Origin: Sitta carolinensis
Taxonomy: Eukaryota; Chordata; Aves; Passeriformes; Sittidae
Direction of reading: 5' to 3'
Length of the DNA: 64,000 nucleotides
NCBI GenBank assembly: GCA_032173965.1
Contig: CM063312.1
Location: forward strand, 1,000,555-1,064,554
Of the stretch, positions 1 to 9,322 are shown one piece after another. The notes beneath the pieces were generated by a model. That model worked only from the letters and a program-made list of their open reading frames with translations. It was not told the DNA's origin and searched no databases. How positions within the stretch are numbered: position 1 is the stretch's first letter; every line of letters starts with the position of its first letter. Made by a program: the position numbers and the translations under genes.

Positions 1-165
1 TCTGTCGGTTCCGATCGGTTCTCTCGGGTTCTGTAGTATCCAATCCGGTTCTGACGGGTTCTGTAGTATCCAATCGGTTCTGTCAGGTTCTGTCGGTTCC
101 GATCCGGTTCTGACGGGTTCTGTAGTATCCAATCCGGTTCTGTCGGTTCTCTCGGGTCCGTTCCG
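1..165. repeat. Minisatellite in DDR1 intron
   Basis: Units built from GGTTCTGTCGGTTCCGAT, GGTTCTGACGGGTTCTG and TAGTATCCAAT repeat from the window start up to the first visible DDR1 exon. The left end of the array lies outside the window. It is probably the 3' end of a DDR1 intron. Confidence 0.8.
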
Positions 166-189
166 GTTCTGCCGGGCTCTGCCGGTGCC

Positions 190-3100
190 GGTCCGGTTCC
201 GAGGGCGGCCGCTGTCGCGACAGGCGCGGGGCGGCGACGCGGCGGCGCTGCGGGTGCAGCTGGCCGGGGACGCGGTGCTCATCAACAACGCCACGGGCTA
301 CGAGCGGATCGGAACCGGCACCGGCACCGGGCTCGGGCCCGGGGAGTACCAGGAGCCCACCCGGGCACGGCCCCGCCCCGCCCGGGGACCCCCGGGGCCG
401 GTGAGAGAGGAGGGGGAAAAATGGGGAAAAACGGGGAAAAAACGGGGAAAAACGAGGGGGAAGGGAGAGGAAAAGGGGGAAGAGGGAAAAGGAGAAAAAG
501 GGGAATAAAGGGGGAAATTGGGAAAAGTGAGGGGGGTAAAGGGGAAGGGGGGAAAGGGGGGGAAAGGGAAAGAGGGGAAAATGGGAAAAAAGGGAAAAAT
601 GGGGGGAAATGGAAGGAAAAGGGGGAAAAGGGGAAAAGGGGAAAAAGGGGTGAAGGGGAAATAAGGGGAAAGGAGAGAATAGAAAGAAGGGGGGAAAGGG
701 GAAAAAAAAAGAGGAGGGAAAAGGGGAGGAAAAAGGGAGGGGAAAAGGAGGGAGGGAGGATTTTTCCCAAAAATGTTTTTTTAAATTTTTTTCCCTGGAA
801 CCGCCCCAAAAAATCCATTCCAGGGGAAAAGAAATGAGGGGAAAAAAACCAAGGAAAAGACCCCAAAACTCCCTTGGGAATGGGTGGGGAGAGGTGAACC
901 CCCCTCTCCTCTCTGGCCACGCCCCTCTCTGACCACCCCCTTTCTGACCACGCCCCCCCAGCCAACCCGGCCTATCGGCTGCTCCTGGCCACTTACGCTC
1001 CGACCAATGGGAGGCCTCGACATTGCCAAGCCAATCAACACCGACGGTAAGGGCGGGGCCGGGAGAGGGCCACGCCCACTTTAACCACGCCCTCACCTGT
1101 GCCCCTCCCACCTGCGCAGGTGAGCCCGAGGCAGGGGCGGGGGCGTATGCCGAGGCTGACGTCACCGGAGGCTCCGCCTATGCCCTGGCTGGCCCCGCCC
1201 ACAGCTCCTCCCACGGCCCCGCCCTCCCCTCCTTCCCCGGCACCGCCTCCGCTTCCGGGAGAAGCTGGGGGAGGGGCAGTTCGGAGAGGTAAGCCACGCC
1301 CCCGGCAGCAAGCCACGCCCACATGTGGTTGGGCCACGTCCATCCCTGAGACCACGCCCACTGTTGTTTAACCCCGCCTCTGCATGCGTTAGCCCCGCCC
1401 CTAAATGGTTTGACATGTTCTCACCTGCCTAAGCCACGCCCCTCACTGAGGCCACGCCCATCATTGAGTAGCCACGCCCTGGAGGTGTTAGCCACGCCCC
1501 AAATTATTTACACTCATTACTCTTTGGCCACACCCCTCATCGTGGCCACACCCATTATTGCTTAACCCCGCCCCTAAATGAGTTGCCACGCCCTTATATG
1601 TTTTAGCCCCGCCGCTTGTTAAGGACACGCCCATCTCAATATAGCCACGCCCCCGAGCCTGGCCCCCACCCACCCCACCGAAACCCCGCCCACCCCGTTG
1701 GATTTGCCCCGCCCCTCCGAGCTTTGACCCGCCCACCTCACGATTTTGGCCCCCCCTCATCATTGACGCTACGCCCCCTTTCCTCTGGCCCCGCCCCCAG
1801 GTGCTGCTGTGTGAGGTCATCGCCCCCCACACCCTGGGCCTGGCCACGCCCCCGAGCCAGGCCACGCCCCCGGCCGCGGGGCGCCCCTGTGGTGGCCGTG
1901 AGGGCTGAGGCCGGACGCCCCAGAACGCCGGTGGGGAAACTGGGGGATGGGAGGTGGACTGGGGGGGAGGGCTGGGGGGCGACTGGAGAGACTGGGATGG
2001 GGATTGGGGGGGACTGGGGGGGACTGGGGGGGACTGGGAGGGGGACTGGGAGGGGACTGGGGGGATTGGGATGGGGGGGACTGGGGGGTGGGAGACTGGG
2101 AGGGGGACTGGGGGGGATTGGGGGGGGATGGATAGGGATGGGGGACTGGGGGGGACTGGGGGGACTGGGAGGGACTGGGGGGGATTGGGGGGGACTGGGG
2201 GGGACTGGAGGGGACTGGGGGGGATTGGGGGGGATTGGGGGGGACTGGGGGGGACTGGGGACTGGGGGATGGGGGGATTGGGGGGATGGGGGGGACTGGG
2301 AGGAACTGGGAGATGGAACTGGGGGGGACTGGGGGGGAACTGGGGGGGACTGGGGGGAACTGGGGGGATTGGGGGACTGGAACTGGGATGGACTGGGGGG
2401 TCTGGGGGGACTGGGATAAACTGGGAGGGACTGGGAGGGATTGGGGGGATTGGGGGGAACTGGGAGGGACTGGGAGGGACTGGGTGGGAACTGGGAAGGG
2501 CTCACCTGTACCCGGGTGTGCCAGGTGTATCCCAGGTGTACCTAGATGAACCCAGGTGCACCCAGGTGCACCCACCTGTACCCAGGTGTACCCAGGTGTA
2601 CCCAGGTGTATCTGAGATTAACCCAGGTGTACCCAGGTGCACCCACCTGTACCCAGGTGTACCCCAGGTGCGCTAACCCGCGGTGGGCGTGGCCGCGGCA
2701 GGCGGGATTTCCTGCAGGAGGCGCGGACGCTGGGCCGCCTGCGGGACCCCAACATCGTGCGGCTGCTGGGGGTGTGCGGGGGGCCGGGCCCGCCCTGCAT
2801 CGTCACCGAGTACATGGAGCACGGCGACCTGCACCAGTTCCTGGGCGGGCCCCGCGGACACGCCTCAGGTGGGACACGCCCACTACTGCCACGCCCACTA
2901 CGGTCACGCCCACTCCGAGTTGTCGCCCGTTTGTGGATTTTTTTGGGGGGGTGCTGGCCCTTTAAGAGGAGCCACGCCCGCTTTGGAGCAGTCAACGTCA
3001 TTCAGGATGTGGTCCTAATCGAGCCACGCCATTTGTTGCCACGCCCACTCTAGCCACGCCACTTTGACTCGTTGCCCATTTGTATTTTTGGGGTGCTGGC

Positions 3101-5801
3101 CCTTTAAGAGAAGCCCCTCCCCCTTTGAGCCACGCCCATAATTCAGAAAATGTCCCGTAACAAGCCACGCCCTTTGATGCCACGCCCATTGCAACCACGC
3201 CCTTTCTGGCCACGCCCACTTTGTAATTTTGGGGGTGCTGGCCCTTTAAGAGAAGCCACGCTGACTTTAAGCCACGCCCACTGTTAAGCCCACCCCCAAA
3301 CAACCACACCCACTCAGGCCACGCCCTTTGGGAGGGGAAAATCGGAAATTTTGGGGGGGGAAAAAATGGGAATTTTTTTAGGAAAAATGAGGATTTAGGA
3401 TGGGAAAATGGGAATTTTTTTTCCAGGGTAAAAAAGGATTTTTTTGGGGGGAAAAAAGGATTTTGGGGGAAAGAACGATTTTTTTAAAAAAATTAGTTTT
3501 TTGGCTCAAAATCAAAATTTTTTTTGGGGAAAAGAAATAAATAAGGATAGAAAAAAACGGATTTTTGTAGCAGAAAAATTGATTTCTGATGGGGAAAAAA
3601 AACGGATTTTGGGGTAGAAAAATGAGATTATTTTGGGGGAAAAAAGTAGATTTTGGGGTAGAAAAATGAGATTTTTTTGGGGGAAAAAAGCCGATTTTGG
3701 GGTAGAAAATCGATTTTAATTGGGGAATAAAGCGGATTTTGGGGTAGAAAAATGAGATTTTATTGGGGAAAAAAGCGAATTTTGGGGGAAAAAAAGTGCA
3801 GATATTGAGGTAGAAAAATGTGATTTTGGGGGGGGGGGGAAAAATTTAATATTTTTTTGTGAAAAATTCAATTTTTTTTTTCCAGCCTGCCCACGCTGCT
3901 CCACGTGGGCGCCCAGATCGCGTCGGGAATGCGCTTCCTGGCGGGCGGAATTTCGTTGCACCGGGATTTGGCCACGCGGAATTGCCTGGTGGGCGACGGC
4001 TTCACGGTCAAGGTGGCCGATTTCGGGCTGAGCCGGCACCTGTACGCGGCGCAGTACTGCGGCTGCGCGGCCGGGCGCTGCTGCCCATCCGCTGGATGGC
4101 CTGGGAGAGCATCCTGCTGGTGAGGGAAACACCACAACTGGGAAAAAATGGGAGTTCGGGGAGAAAAAGGGGAAAAAACGGCGAAAAAATCCGATTTTTT
4201 GGCGATTTTTTGCGAAAAAAATTGTATTTTTTGGCGATTTTTTGGCAAAAAAAAATCGAATTTTTTGGCGATTTTTTTGGTGGGAAAAAATTGGATTTTT
4301 ACGGGGAAAAAAATCGGATTTTTGGGGGGGAAAATTGGATTTTTTTTATTTTTTTATTTTATTTTTTGGTGATTTTTTGGGAAAAAATTGAATTTTGGGG
4401 GAATTTTTGTGGAAAAATGGGGTTTTTTGGGTGAAAAATTGGGATTTGGGGGGAAAATCGGGATTTGGGTAAAAACGAGATTTGGGGTGAAAAACTGGGA
4501 ATTTTTTTTAGGATTCGGAGGGGGAAAAATCAGATTTTTTGGGGAAAAAAATCAGATTTTTTCACTAAAAAAACGGATTTTTGGGGGAAAAACTTGAGAT
4601 TTCGGGTTCGGAAAATTCCCAAAAAATTCCCAAAAATTCTGTAATTCCTGAATTCGGGATGTCAGGGCACGTTCAGCCCGGCCAGCGACGCGTGGGCCTT
4701 CGGGGTGACGCTGTGGGAGGTGCTGACGCGCTGCCGGGAGCAGCCCTACGGCGGCCTGAGCGACGAGCAGGTGATCGCCAACGCCGGGCACCACTACCGC
4801 AACCGCGGCCAGCAGGTGAGGCTGGGACGCGCTGGGAGGCACTGGGAATGGTTTGGAATGCACTGGGAGGGGATTGGGATGGACTGGGAGGGGATTGGGG
4901 GGACTGGGATGGACTGGGAGGGATGGGAGGGGATTGGGATGGATTGGGAGGGGATTGGGAGGGGATTGGGATGGACTGGGATGGACTGGGAATGGTTTGG
5001 AATGCACTGGGATGGACTGGGAGGGACTGGGAATGGTTTGGAATGCACTGGGATGGACTGGGAATGGATTTGGAGGGACTGGGATGGACTGGGAGGGGAT
5101 TGGGAGGGACTGGGATGGACTGGGAGGGGATTGGGAGGGACTGGGATGGACTGGGAGGGGATTGGGAGGGACTGGGAGGGAATGGGAGGGAACTGGGAGG
5201 GACTGGGACAAACTGGGAGGGACTGGGAGGGGATCTGGGGGGACTGGGATAGACAGGGAATGCCCTGGGATGGACTGGGAGGGGATTGGGATGGACTGGG
5301 ATGGACTGGGAGGGACTGGGAATGGTTTGGAATGCACTGGGATGGACTGGGAGGGGATTGGGGGAACTGGGAATGGATTGGGAGGGACTGGGAGGGGATT
5401 GGGAGGGACTGGGAGGGGACTGGGAGCACTGGGAGGCACTGGGAGTGGATTGGGAGACACTGGGAATGGACTGGGATGGACTGGGATAGACTGGGAGCAC
5501 TGGGAGGCACTGGGAGGGACTGGCATGGGGTTATGGGGCCCAGTTATCCCAGTATCCTCCTAATCCCCTCCCAGTCCCTCCCAGTATAAACCAGTCCATC
5601 CCAGTCCATTCCCAGTGCCCCCCAGTCCCTCCCAGTCCCCCCAGTAACCCCGTTCCCAGCAGTACCTGCCCTGCCCCCCCGGCTGTCCCCCCGCCCTGCA
5701 CCGGCTGATGCGGCGCTGCTGGGCCCGGGAGGCGTTCCGAGCGGCCGGACTTCAGCCAGCTGCACCGGGAGCTGCGTGACCTTCATCGCCTGCATCAGTG
5801 A
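190..5801 (+). CDS. DDR1: Discoidin domain receptor 1, juxtamembrane and kinase exons (5' part outside window)
   Basis: DDR1 is a collagen-binding receptor tyrosine kinase of the plasma membrane. The discoidin and transmembrane exons lie left of the window. Visible exons are about 190-400 (juxtamembrane, VLINN then YQEP), 962-1046 ([11 protein letters not shown]), 1120-1288 (AYAEAD, then the Gly-rich loop LGEGQFGE), 1801-1930 (VVAV, LRPDA), 2702-2868 ([20 protein letters not shown] to the hinge [12 protein letters not shown]), 3886-4119 (catalytic loop [11 protein letters not shown], then PIRWMAWE), 4666-4815 ([14 protein letters not shown]) and about 5663-5801 ([10 protein letters not shown] to [11 protein letters not shown] and TGA at 5799). 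All introns are GT-AG. The order and spacing match human DDR1 as I know it. Single-base frame breaks occur inside exons 962-1046, 1120-1288, 1801-1930, 3886-4119 and the last exon, each recoverable in an adjacent frame, so I favour consensus error over a pseudogene. DDR2 is less likely because of the juxtamembrane match and the MHC context. Confidence 0.95.
401..770 (+). repeat. Polypurine G/A tract at start of DDR1 intron
   Basis: It begins immediately after the donor GTGAGAGAGG at 401. It is almost pure G and A for more than 350 bases, made of GGGGAAAAA and GGGGAAAGG words with very few pyrimidines. Such homopurine tracts can adopt triplex or G-quadruplex structure. No gene is supported here; the long reading frames on both strands come from composition. 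Confidence 0.9.
1289..1800. repeat. CCACGCCC-rich DDR1 intron
   Basis: The intron is a loose array of the word GCCACGCCC (GGGCGTGGC on the other strand), spaced about 15-35 bases apart with variable AT-containing spacers. This is the GT/GC-box core bound by KLF and SP factors. A related stretch fills 2869-3330. No coding exon was seen. Confidence 0.75.
1931..2500 (+). repeat. GGGGGACTGGG minisatellite at DDR1 donor
   Basis: The array starts within about 30 bases of the donor at 1931. Units of about 11-22 bases, GGGGGACTGGG and GGGGGGATTGG, are G-rich on the sense strand. It is followed at 2505-2675 by a CCCAGGTGTACC array leading to the acceptor at 2701. Confidence 0.9.
2505..2675 (+). repeat. 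CCCAGGTGTACC array
   Basis: Twelve-base units CCCAGGTGTACC and CCCAGGTGCACC repeat about a dozen times just before the DDR1 exon at 2702. Each unit carries the E-box CAGGTG. Confidence 0.85.
2869..3330. repeat. CCACGCCC cluster and GGTGCTGGCCCTTTAAGAG direct repeats in DDR1 intron
   Basis: About 20 CCACGCCC words occur here. The phrase GGTGCTGGCCCTTTAAGAG recurs three times at roughly 2951, 3091 and 3235, giving a period near 140 bases. No exon was seen. Confidence 0.8.
3331..3885. repeat. GATTTTGGGGTAGAAAAATGA array before DDR1 exon
   Basis: Degenerate units of about 35-45 bases, with core GATTTTGGGGTAGAAAAATG and GGGGGAAAAAAG, end in a T-rich tract and the acceptor TTTCCAG at 3885. A related A/T/G array fills the next intron, 4120-4650. 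Confidence 0.8.
4120..4660. repeat. GGCGATTTTTTGCGAAAAAA array in DDR1 intron
   Basis: Degenerate repeats of GGCGATTTTTTGG and GGGGAAAAATCGGATTTT lie between the donor at 4120 and the acceptor at 4665. No coding potential beyond composition was seen. Confidence 0.8.
4816..5530 (+). repeat. ACTGGGATGG minisatellite at DDR1 donor
   Basis: The array starts at the donor GTGAGGCTGGGA. Ten-base-phased units GACTGGGATG, GACTGGGAGG and GATTGGGAGG run for about 700 bases. Higher-order phrases such as GGGAATGGTTTGGAATGCAC recur four times. All frames are open because the composition lacks stops; no protein is implied. Confidence 0.93.
5535..5655 (+). repeat. Inverted TCCCAGT tract before last DDR1 exon
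   Basis: TCCCAGTCC and CCCCAGT words are the reverse complement of the ACTGGGA array in the 5' part of the same intron. The two arms could pair in the pre-mRNA. The tract ends at the NAGNAG-like acceptor CCCAGCAG (5656-5662). Confidence 0.85.
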
Positions 5802-6591
5802 CCGTCATCATCATCATCATCGACATCATCATCAACATCATCAGTGACCATCACCATCATCATCATCAGTGACCATCATCATCATCATCATCGACATCAT
5901 CATCAACATCATCAGTGACCATCACCATCATCATCATCAGTGACCATCACCATCATCGTCATCAGTGACCATCACCATCATCATCATCATCGACATCAGT
6001 GACCATCACCATCATCATCATCATCATCAGTGACCATCATCATCATCATCATCAGTGACCATCACCATCATCATCATCAGTGACCATCACCATCATCATC
6101 ATCAGTGACCATCATCATCATCATCATCGACATCATCATCAACATCATCAGTGACCATCACCATCATCATCATCAGTGACCATCACCAGCATCATCATCA
6201 TCGACATCAGTGACCATCATCATCATCATCATCATCATCAGTGACCATCATCATCATCATCATCAGTGACCATCACCATCATCATCATCAGTGACCATCA
6301 CCAGCATCATCATCATCATCATCAGTGACCATCATCACCATCATCATCATCATCAGTGACCATCATCATCATCATCAACATCATCATCATCACTGACCAC
6401 CCCCCTGGCCAGCTGCACCGGGAGCTGCGTGACCTTCATCGCCTGCATCAGTGACCATCATCATCATCATCATCAACATCATCATCAGCATCATCAGTGA
6501 CCATCACCATCATCATCATCATCATCATCAGTGACCATCATCACCATCATCATCATCATCAGTGACCATCATCATCAACATCATCAGTGAC

Positions 6592-6625
<34 letters not shown>

Positions 6626-7110
6626 TACATCTCTTCGTCTTCATCATCTTCATCTTCATCTTCATATTTTTATCATCCTCATCATCTTCATCATCATCTT
6701 CACCATCCTCATCCTCATCATCTTCGTCATCATCATCTTCATCTTTTTCATATCTTCATATCTTTATCATTATCATCATCATCATCTTCATCACCACCAC
6801 CTTCATCATCTTCTTTATCGTCTTCATCATCATCTTCTTCATCTTCATATTTTTATCATCCTCATCATCTTCATCATCATCTTCATCTTTTTCATATCTT
6901 CATATCTTTATCATCATCTTCTTCATCATCATCATCTTCATTTCTTCATCATCTTCATCATCATCATCTTCATCTTCATCATCTTCTTTATCATCTTCAT
7001 CACCTTCATCACTTTCATCATCTTCATCTCCATCTTCATCCTCATCTCCTCATCTTCATCATCATCATCTTCATCCTCCTCCTCCTCCTGCCCCTCCCCC
7101 TCCCTCATTA
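5802..7110 (+). repeat. (ATC/TCA)n array in DDR1 3' UTR
   Basis: It begins directly after the DDR1 stop. CATCATCATC is interrupted by CAGTGACCATCACC phrases at 21-40 base spacing, changing near 6640 to CTTCATCATC variants. His- and Ser-runs read from it are not genes. It contains at 6408-6453 a second copy of the DDR1 C-terminal coding end. Confidence 0.95.
6408..6453 (+). pseudogene. Duplicate of DDR1 C-terminal exon end
   Basis: The sequence GCCAGCTGCACCGGGAGCTG and what follows repeats the end of the DDR1 reading frame (5757-5801), through the stop codon and into the same CATCATC tract. It sits about 650 bases downstream in the 3' UTR. The rest of the exon is absent, so it is a partial tandem duplicate with no function inferred. 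Confidence 0.9.
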
Positions 7111-7198
7111 ACCCGGCCGTTTTTAATCACCCGCCGTGGGGGGAGGGGCCGGGAGCCTTTTTTGGGGCTAAAGTGGAGATTTTTGGTTGCATTTCATA

Positions 7199-7204
7199 AT
7201 TAAA
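7199..7204 (+). terminator. Likely DDR1 poly(A) signal ATTAAA
   Basis: ATTAAA occurs in CATAATTAAAGATTTGTCAC, followed by T/G-rich sequence. It is the first plausible hexamer after the trinucleotide array. The assignment is inferred. Confidence 0.5.
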
Positions 7205-7209
7205 GATTT

Positions 7210-7970
7210 GTCACCTTTGGGGCTTTTCGGGGCGTCCGCTTGGTTTTTAAAAAATATCATCTTTCCTTTTCGGGAATTTCTCCAAATTTCCATTTGTTTC
7301 CCTCAAAAACACTTCCCAAAAAAACGCCATTTTACCAAAAAAATTACTTTTCCTTCTCGAATAAATTATTTTTTTCTGGAAAAAATCCAAAATTGCCCAA
7401 AAAACTCCATTTTTCTCTTCTTCAGGACATCCTGATTTTAAACAAATCCACTTATTTTCCTTGGAAACACAACTTTTTCCTCCAAAATTCTCTTTTTTTT
7501 TCCAATAAAACCACCCTTCCCCCCCCCCCAAAAAATCCCTTTTTCCACCCTCAAACCCCATTTTCCCTCAGAAAATTCCCTTTAATTGTGAAAAATCCTC
7601 CTTTTTTCCCTCAGAAAATCCAAAAATTTGAGGTCGCTGGGATTGGGACTTTTTGAGGGGTTTTTTTTGGAGCATTTTTGAGACTTTTTATGGAGGTTTT
7701 TTTGGGGGCTATCTGGAATCATTTATTTTTTGCTTTTAGAGTCTTTTTGATGCTTTTTTCTTTTTGATATTTTCTGGAGCCATTTTGTGACTTTCCTGGA
7801 ACCATTTTTGGGCTTTTTTGGAGCCTTTTTTGAGGCCCTTTTGGAGTTTTTTTTTACCTTTTTAATTATTTTGGGGGTGGATTTCCCATATTTTCCCTAT
7901 TTTCCCGTATTTTTCTGTGTTTTTGCCTCCCCCCGTCCCGGTGTCACCAGTCAGGGTCACAACAGTCGGT
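7210..7970. other. DDR1-PPP1R18 tail-to-tail intergenic region
   Basis: A/T-rich sequence with AAAAATTCC and TTTTTTGGAGCC words lies between the convergent 3' ends. I see no gene, promoter or mobile element in it. Confidence 0.6.
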
Positions 7971-7971
7971 G

Positions 7972-7977
7972 TTTATT
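7972..7977 (-). terminator. Candidate PPP1R18 poly(A) signal
   Basis: TTTATT on the plus strand reads AATAAA on the minus strand, in TGACAATAAACACCGACTG. It is the first canonical hexamer downstream of the PPP1R18 stop region. That would place the X-box minisatellite inside the 3' UTR. Confidence 0.6.
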
Positions 7978-8019
7978 GTCACTGTCGCGATACAGCGGCC
8001 AAGAGCAGCAGCAGCAGCA

Positions 8020-8935
8020 GCAGCACGTTGCCATGGAGACGGAGGTAGGCCTTGGGAGTAGGCAGGCCGCAGGCTTTGTTACCATGGCGACAGGAGTAGG
8101 CCTCGGGAGTAGGCAGGCTGCAGGCTTCGTTACCATGGCGACAGGAGCAGGCCTTGGGAGTAGGCAGGCCGCAGGCTTCGTTACCATGGCGACAGGAGTA
8201 GGCCTCGGGAGTAGGCAGGCCGCAGGCTTCGTTACCATGGCGACAGGAACAGGCCCCAGCCCTCAGACTGTTGCCATGGCAACAGGCACAGGTCTTGGGA
8301 GTAGGCAGGCCACAGGCTTCGTTACCATGGCAACAGGCGCAGGCCCCAGCCCTCAGACTGTTGCCATGGCGACAGGAGCAGGTCTTGGGAGTAGACAGGC
8401 CGCAGGCTTCGTTACCATGGCAACAGGAGCAGGCCTTGGGAGTGCACAGGCTGCAGGCTTTGTTACCATGGCAACAGGCACATGCCCCAACCCTCAGACT
8501 GTTGCCATGGCAACAGGCACAGGTCTTGGGAGTAGGCAGGTCACAGGCTTCATTGCCATGGTGACAGGAGCAGGCCCAAGCCTGCAGAGTGTTGCCATGG
8601 CAACAGAAGCAGGCCTTAGGAGTACACAAGCCACAGGCTTCGTTACCATGGCAACAGGAGGAGGCCTTGGGAGTAGGCAGGCCGCAGTCTCCATTGTCAT
8701 GGCAACAGGCACAGGCCTTGGGAGTAGGCAGGCCGCAGGCTTCGTTACCATGGCGACAGGAGCAGGCCCAAGCCCGCAGAGCGTTCCCATGGCAACAGGC
8801 ACAGGCCTTGGGAGTGCACAGGCCTCAGGCTTCGTTGTCATGGTGACGGGAGCAGGCCTTGGGAGTAGGCAGGCCGCAGGCTTCGTCGCCATGACAACAA
8901 GAACAGGCCGCAGGCTTCGGCCTACTCCCCCCGGG
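8020..8935. repeat. 51/39-bp minisatellite with one RFX-type X-box per unit
   Basis: There are nineteen units, either 51 bases (GTAGGCAGGCCGCAGGCTTC, then GTTACCATGGCGACAGGAGC, then AGGCCTTGGGA) or a 39-base form (CCCCAGCCCTCAGACT). Each holds a near-palindromic GTTNCCATGGYRAC site. The sites begin at 8027, 8078, 8129, 8180, 8231, 8270, 8321, 8360, 8411, 8462, 8501, 8552, 8591, 8642, 8693, 8744, 8783, 8834 and 8885. Perfect GTTGCCATGGCAAC occurs at 8270, 8501 and 8591. Both unit lengths are multiples of three, so five of the six frames stay open for long stretches; I do not call a protein. A (CAG)7 run precedes it at 8006-8024. Confidence 0.95.
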
Positions 8936-9322
8936 CCATTTTTTGCCCCTTTTCCCCCCAAAATCCGCCCCCTCCCCATCCCCCCAACACCCCCTCCCCA
9001 CTTCAAAGCAGCTTTGCCCCCACCCCCAAATACTGCCACGGCTTCGGCCCTGCCCCCCCCCCCAGTCCAAACTGGGCCCCAATACTGATAAAATTGTCCC
9101 CCCCCAGTAGAAAAAGCTCCTAACGAGGCTAAAAACCCCCCTCGTTATGGATAATTAAAAAAAAAAAAAAAAAATCGTAAAAAAGCGACAAAATGGGATA
9201 AAAAGACCCCCCAGACCCCGCCAGGGGGGCGGAATGTTCCGGAATCCCCCTCCAAGGAGGTTTTGGGGGGGCTCTGTCCGAGGGTCCGGCCCCGCCGGGG
9301 GTCCCGGGGGGCTGGGCCGGGG
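8936..9322 (-). other. Rest of presumed PPP1R18 3' UTR
   Basis: C-rich sequence, a run of 18 A around 9157 and a short G-rich stretch separate the X-box array from the last PPP1R18 exon. No gene was seen. Confidence 0.5.

Noticed and set aside
5802..7111. Poly-His/Ile/Ser frames
   Set aside because: They are translation of (ATC)n in the DDR1 3' UTR.
8020..8935. CRISPR-like array (regular repeat with spacers)
   Set aside because: The spacers are not unique, and the host is a vertebrate with spliced genes. It is a minisatellite; the same holds for all other regular arrays here.
7979..9088. Cys/His-rich 17-residue repeats (HGNEACGLPTPKACSC) resembling a metal-binding protein
   Set aside because: The unit length is a multiple of three so most frames stay open; there is no start context, splice signals or family match, and the conserved element is the DNA palindrome CCATGG core.
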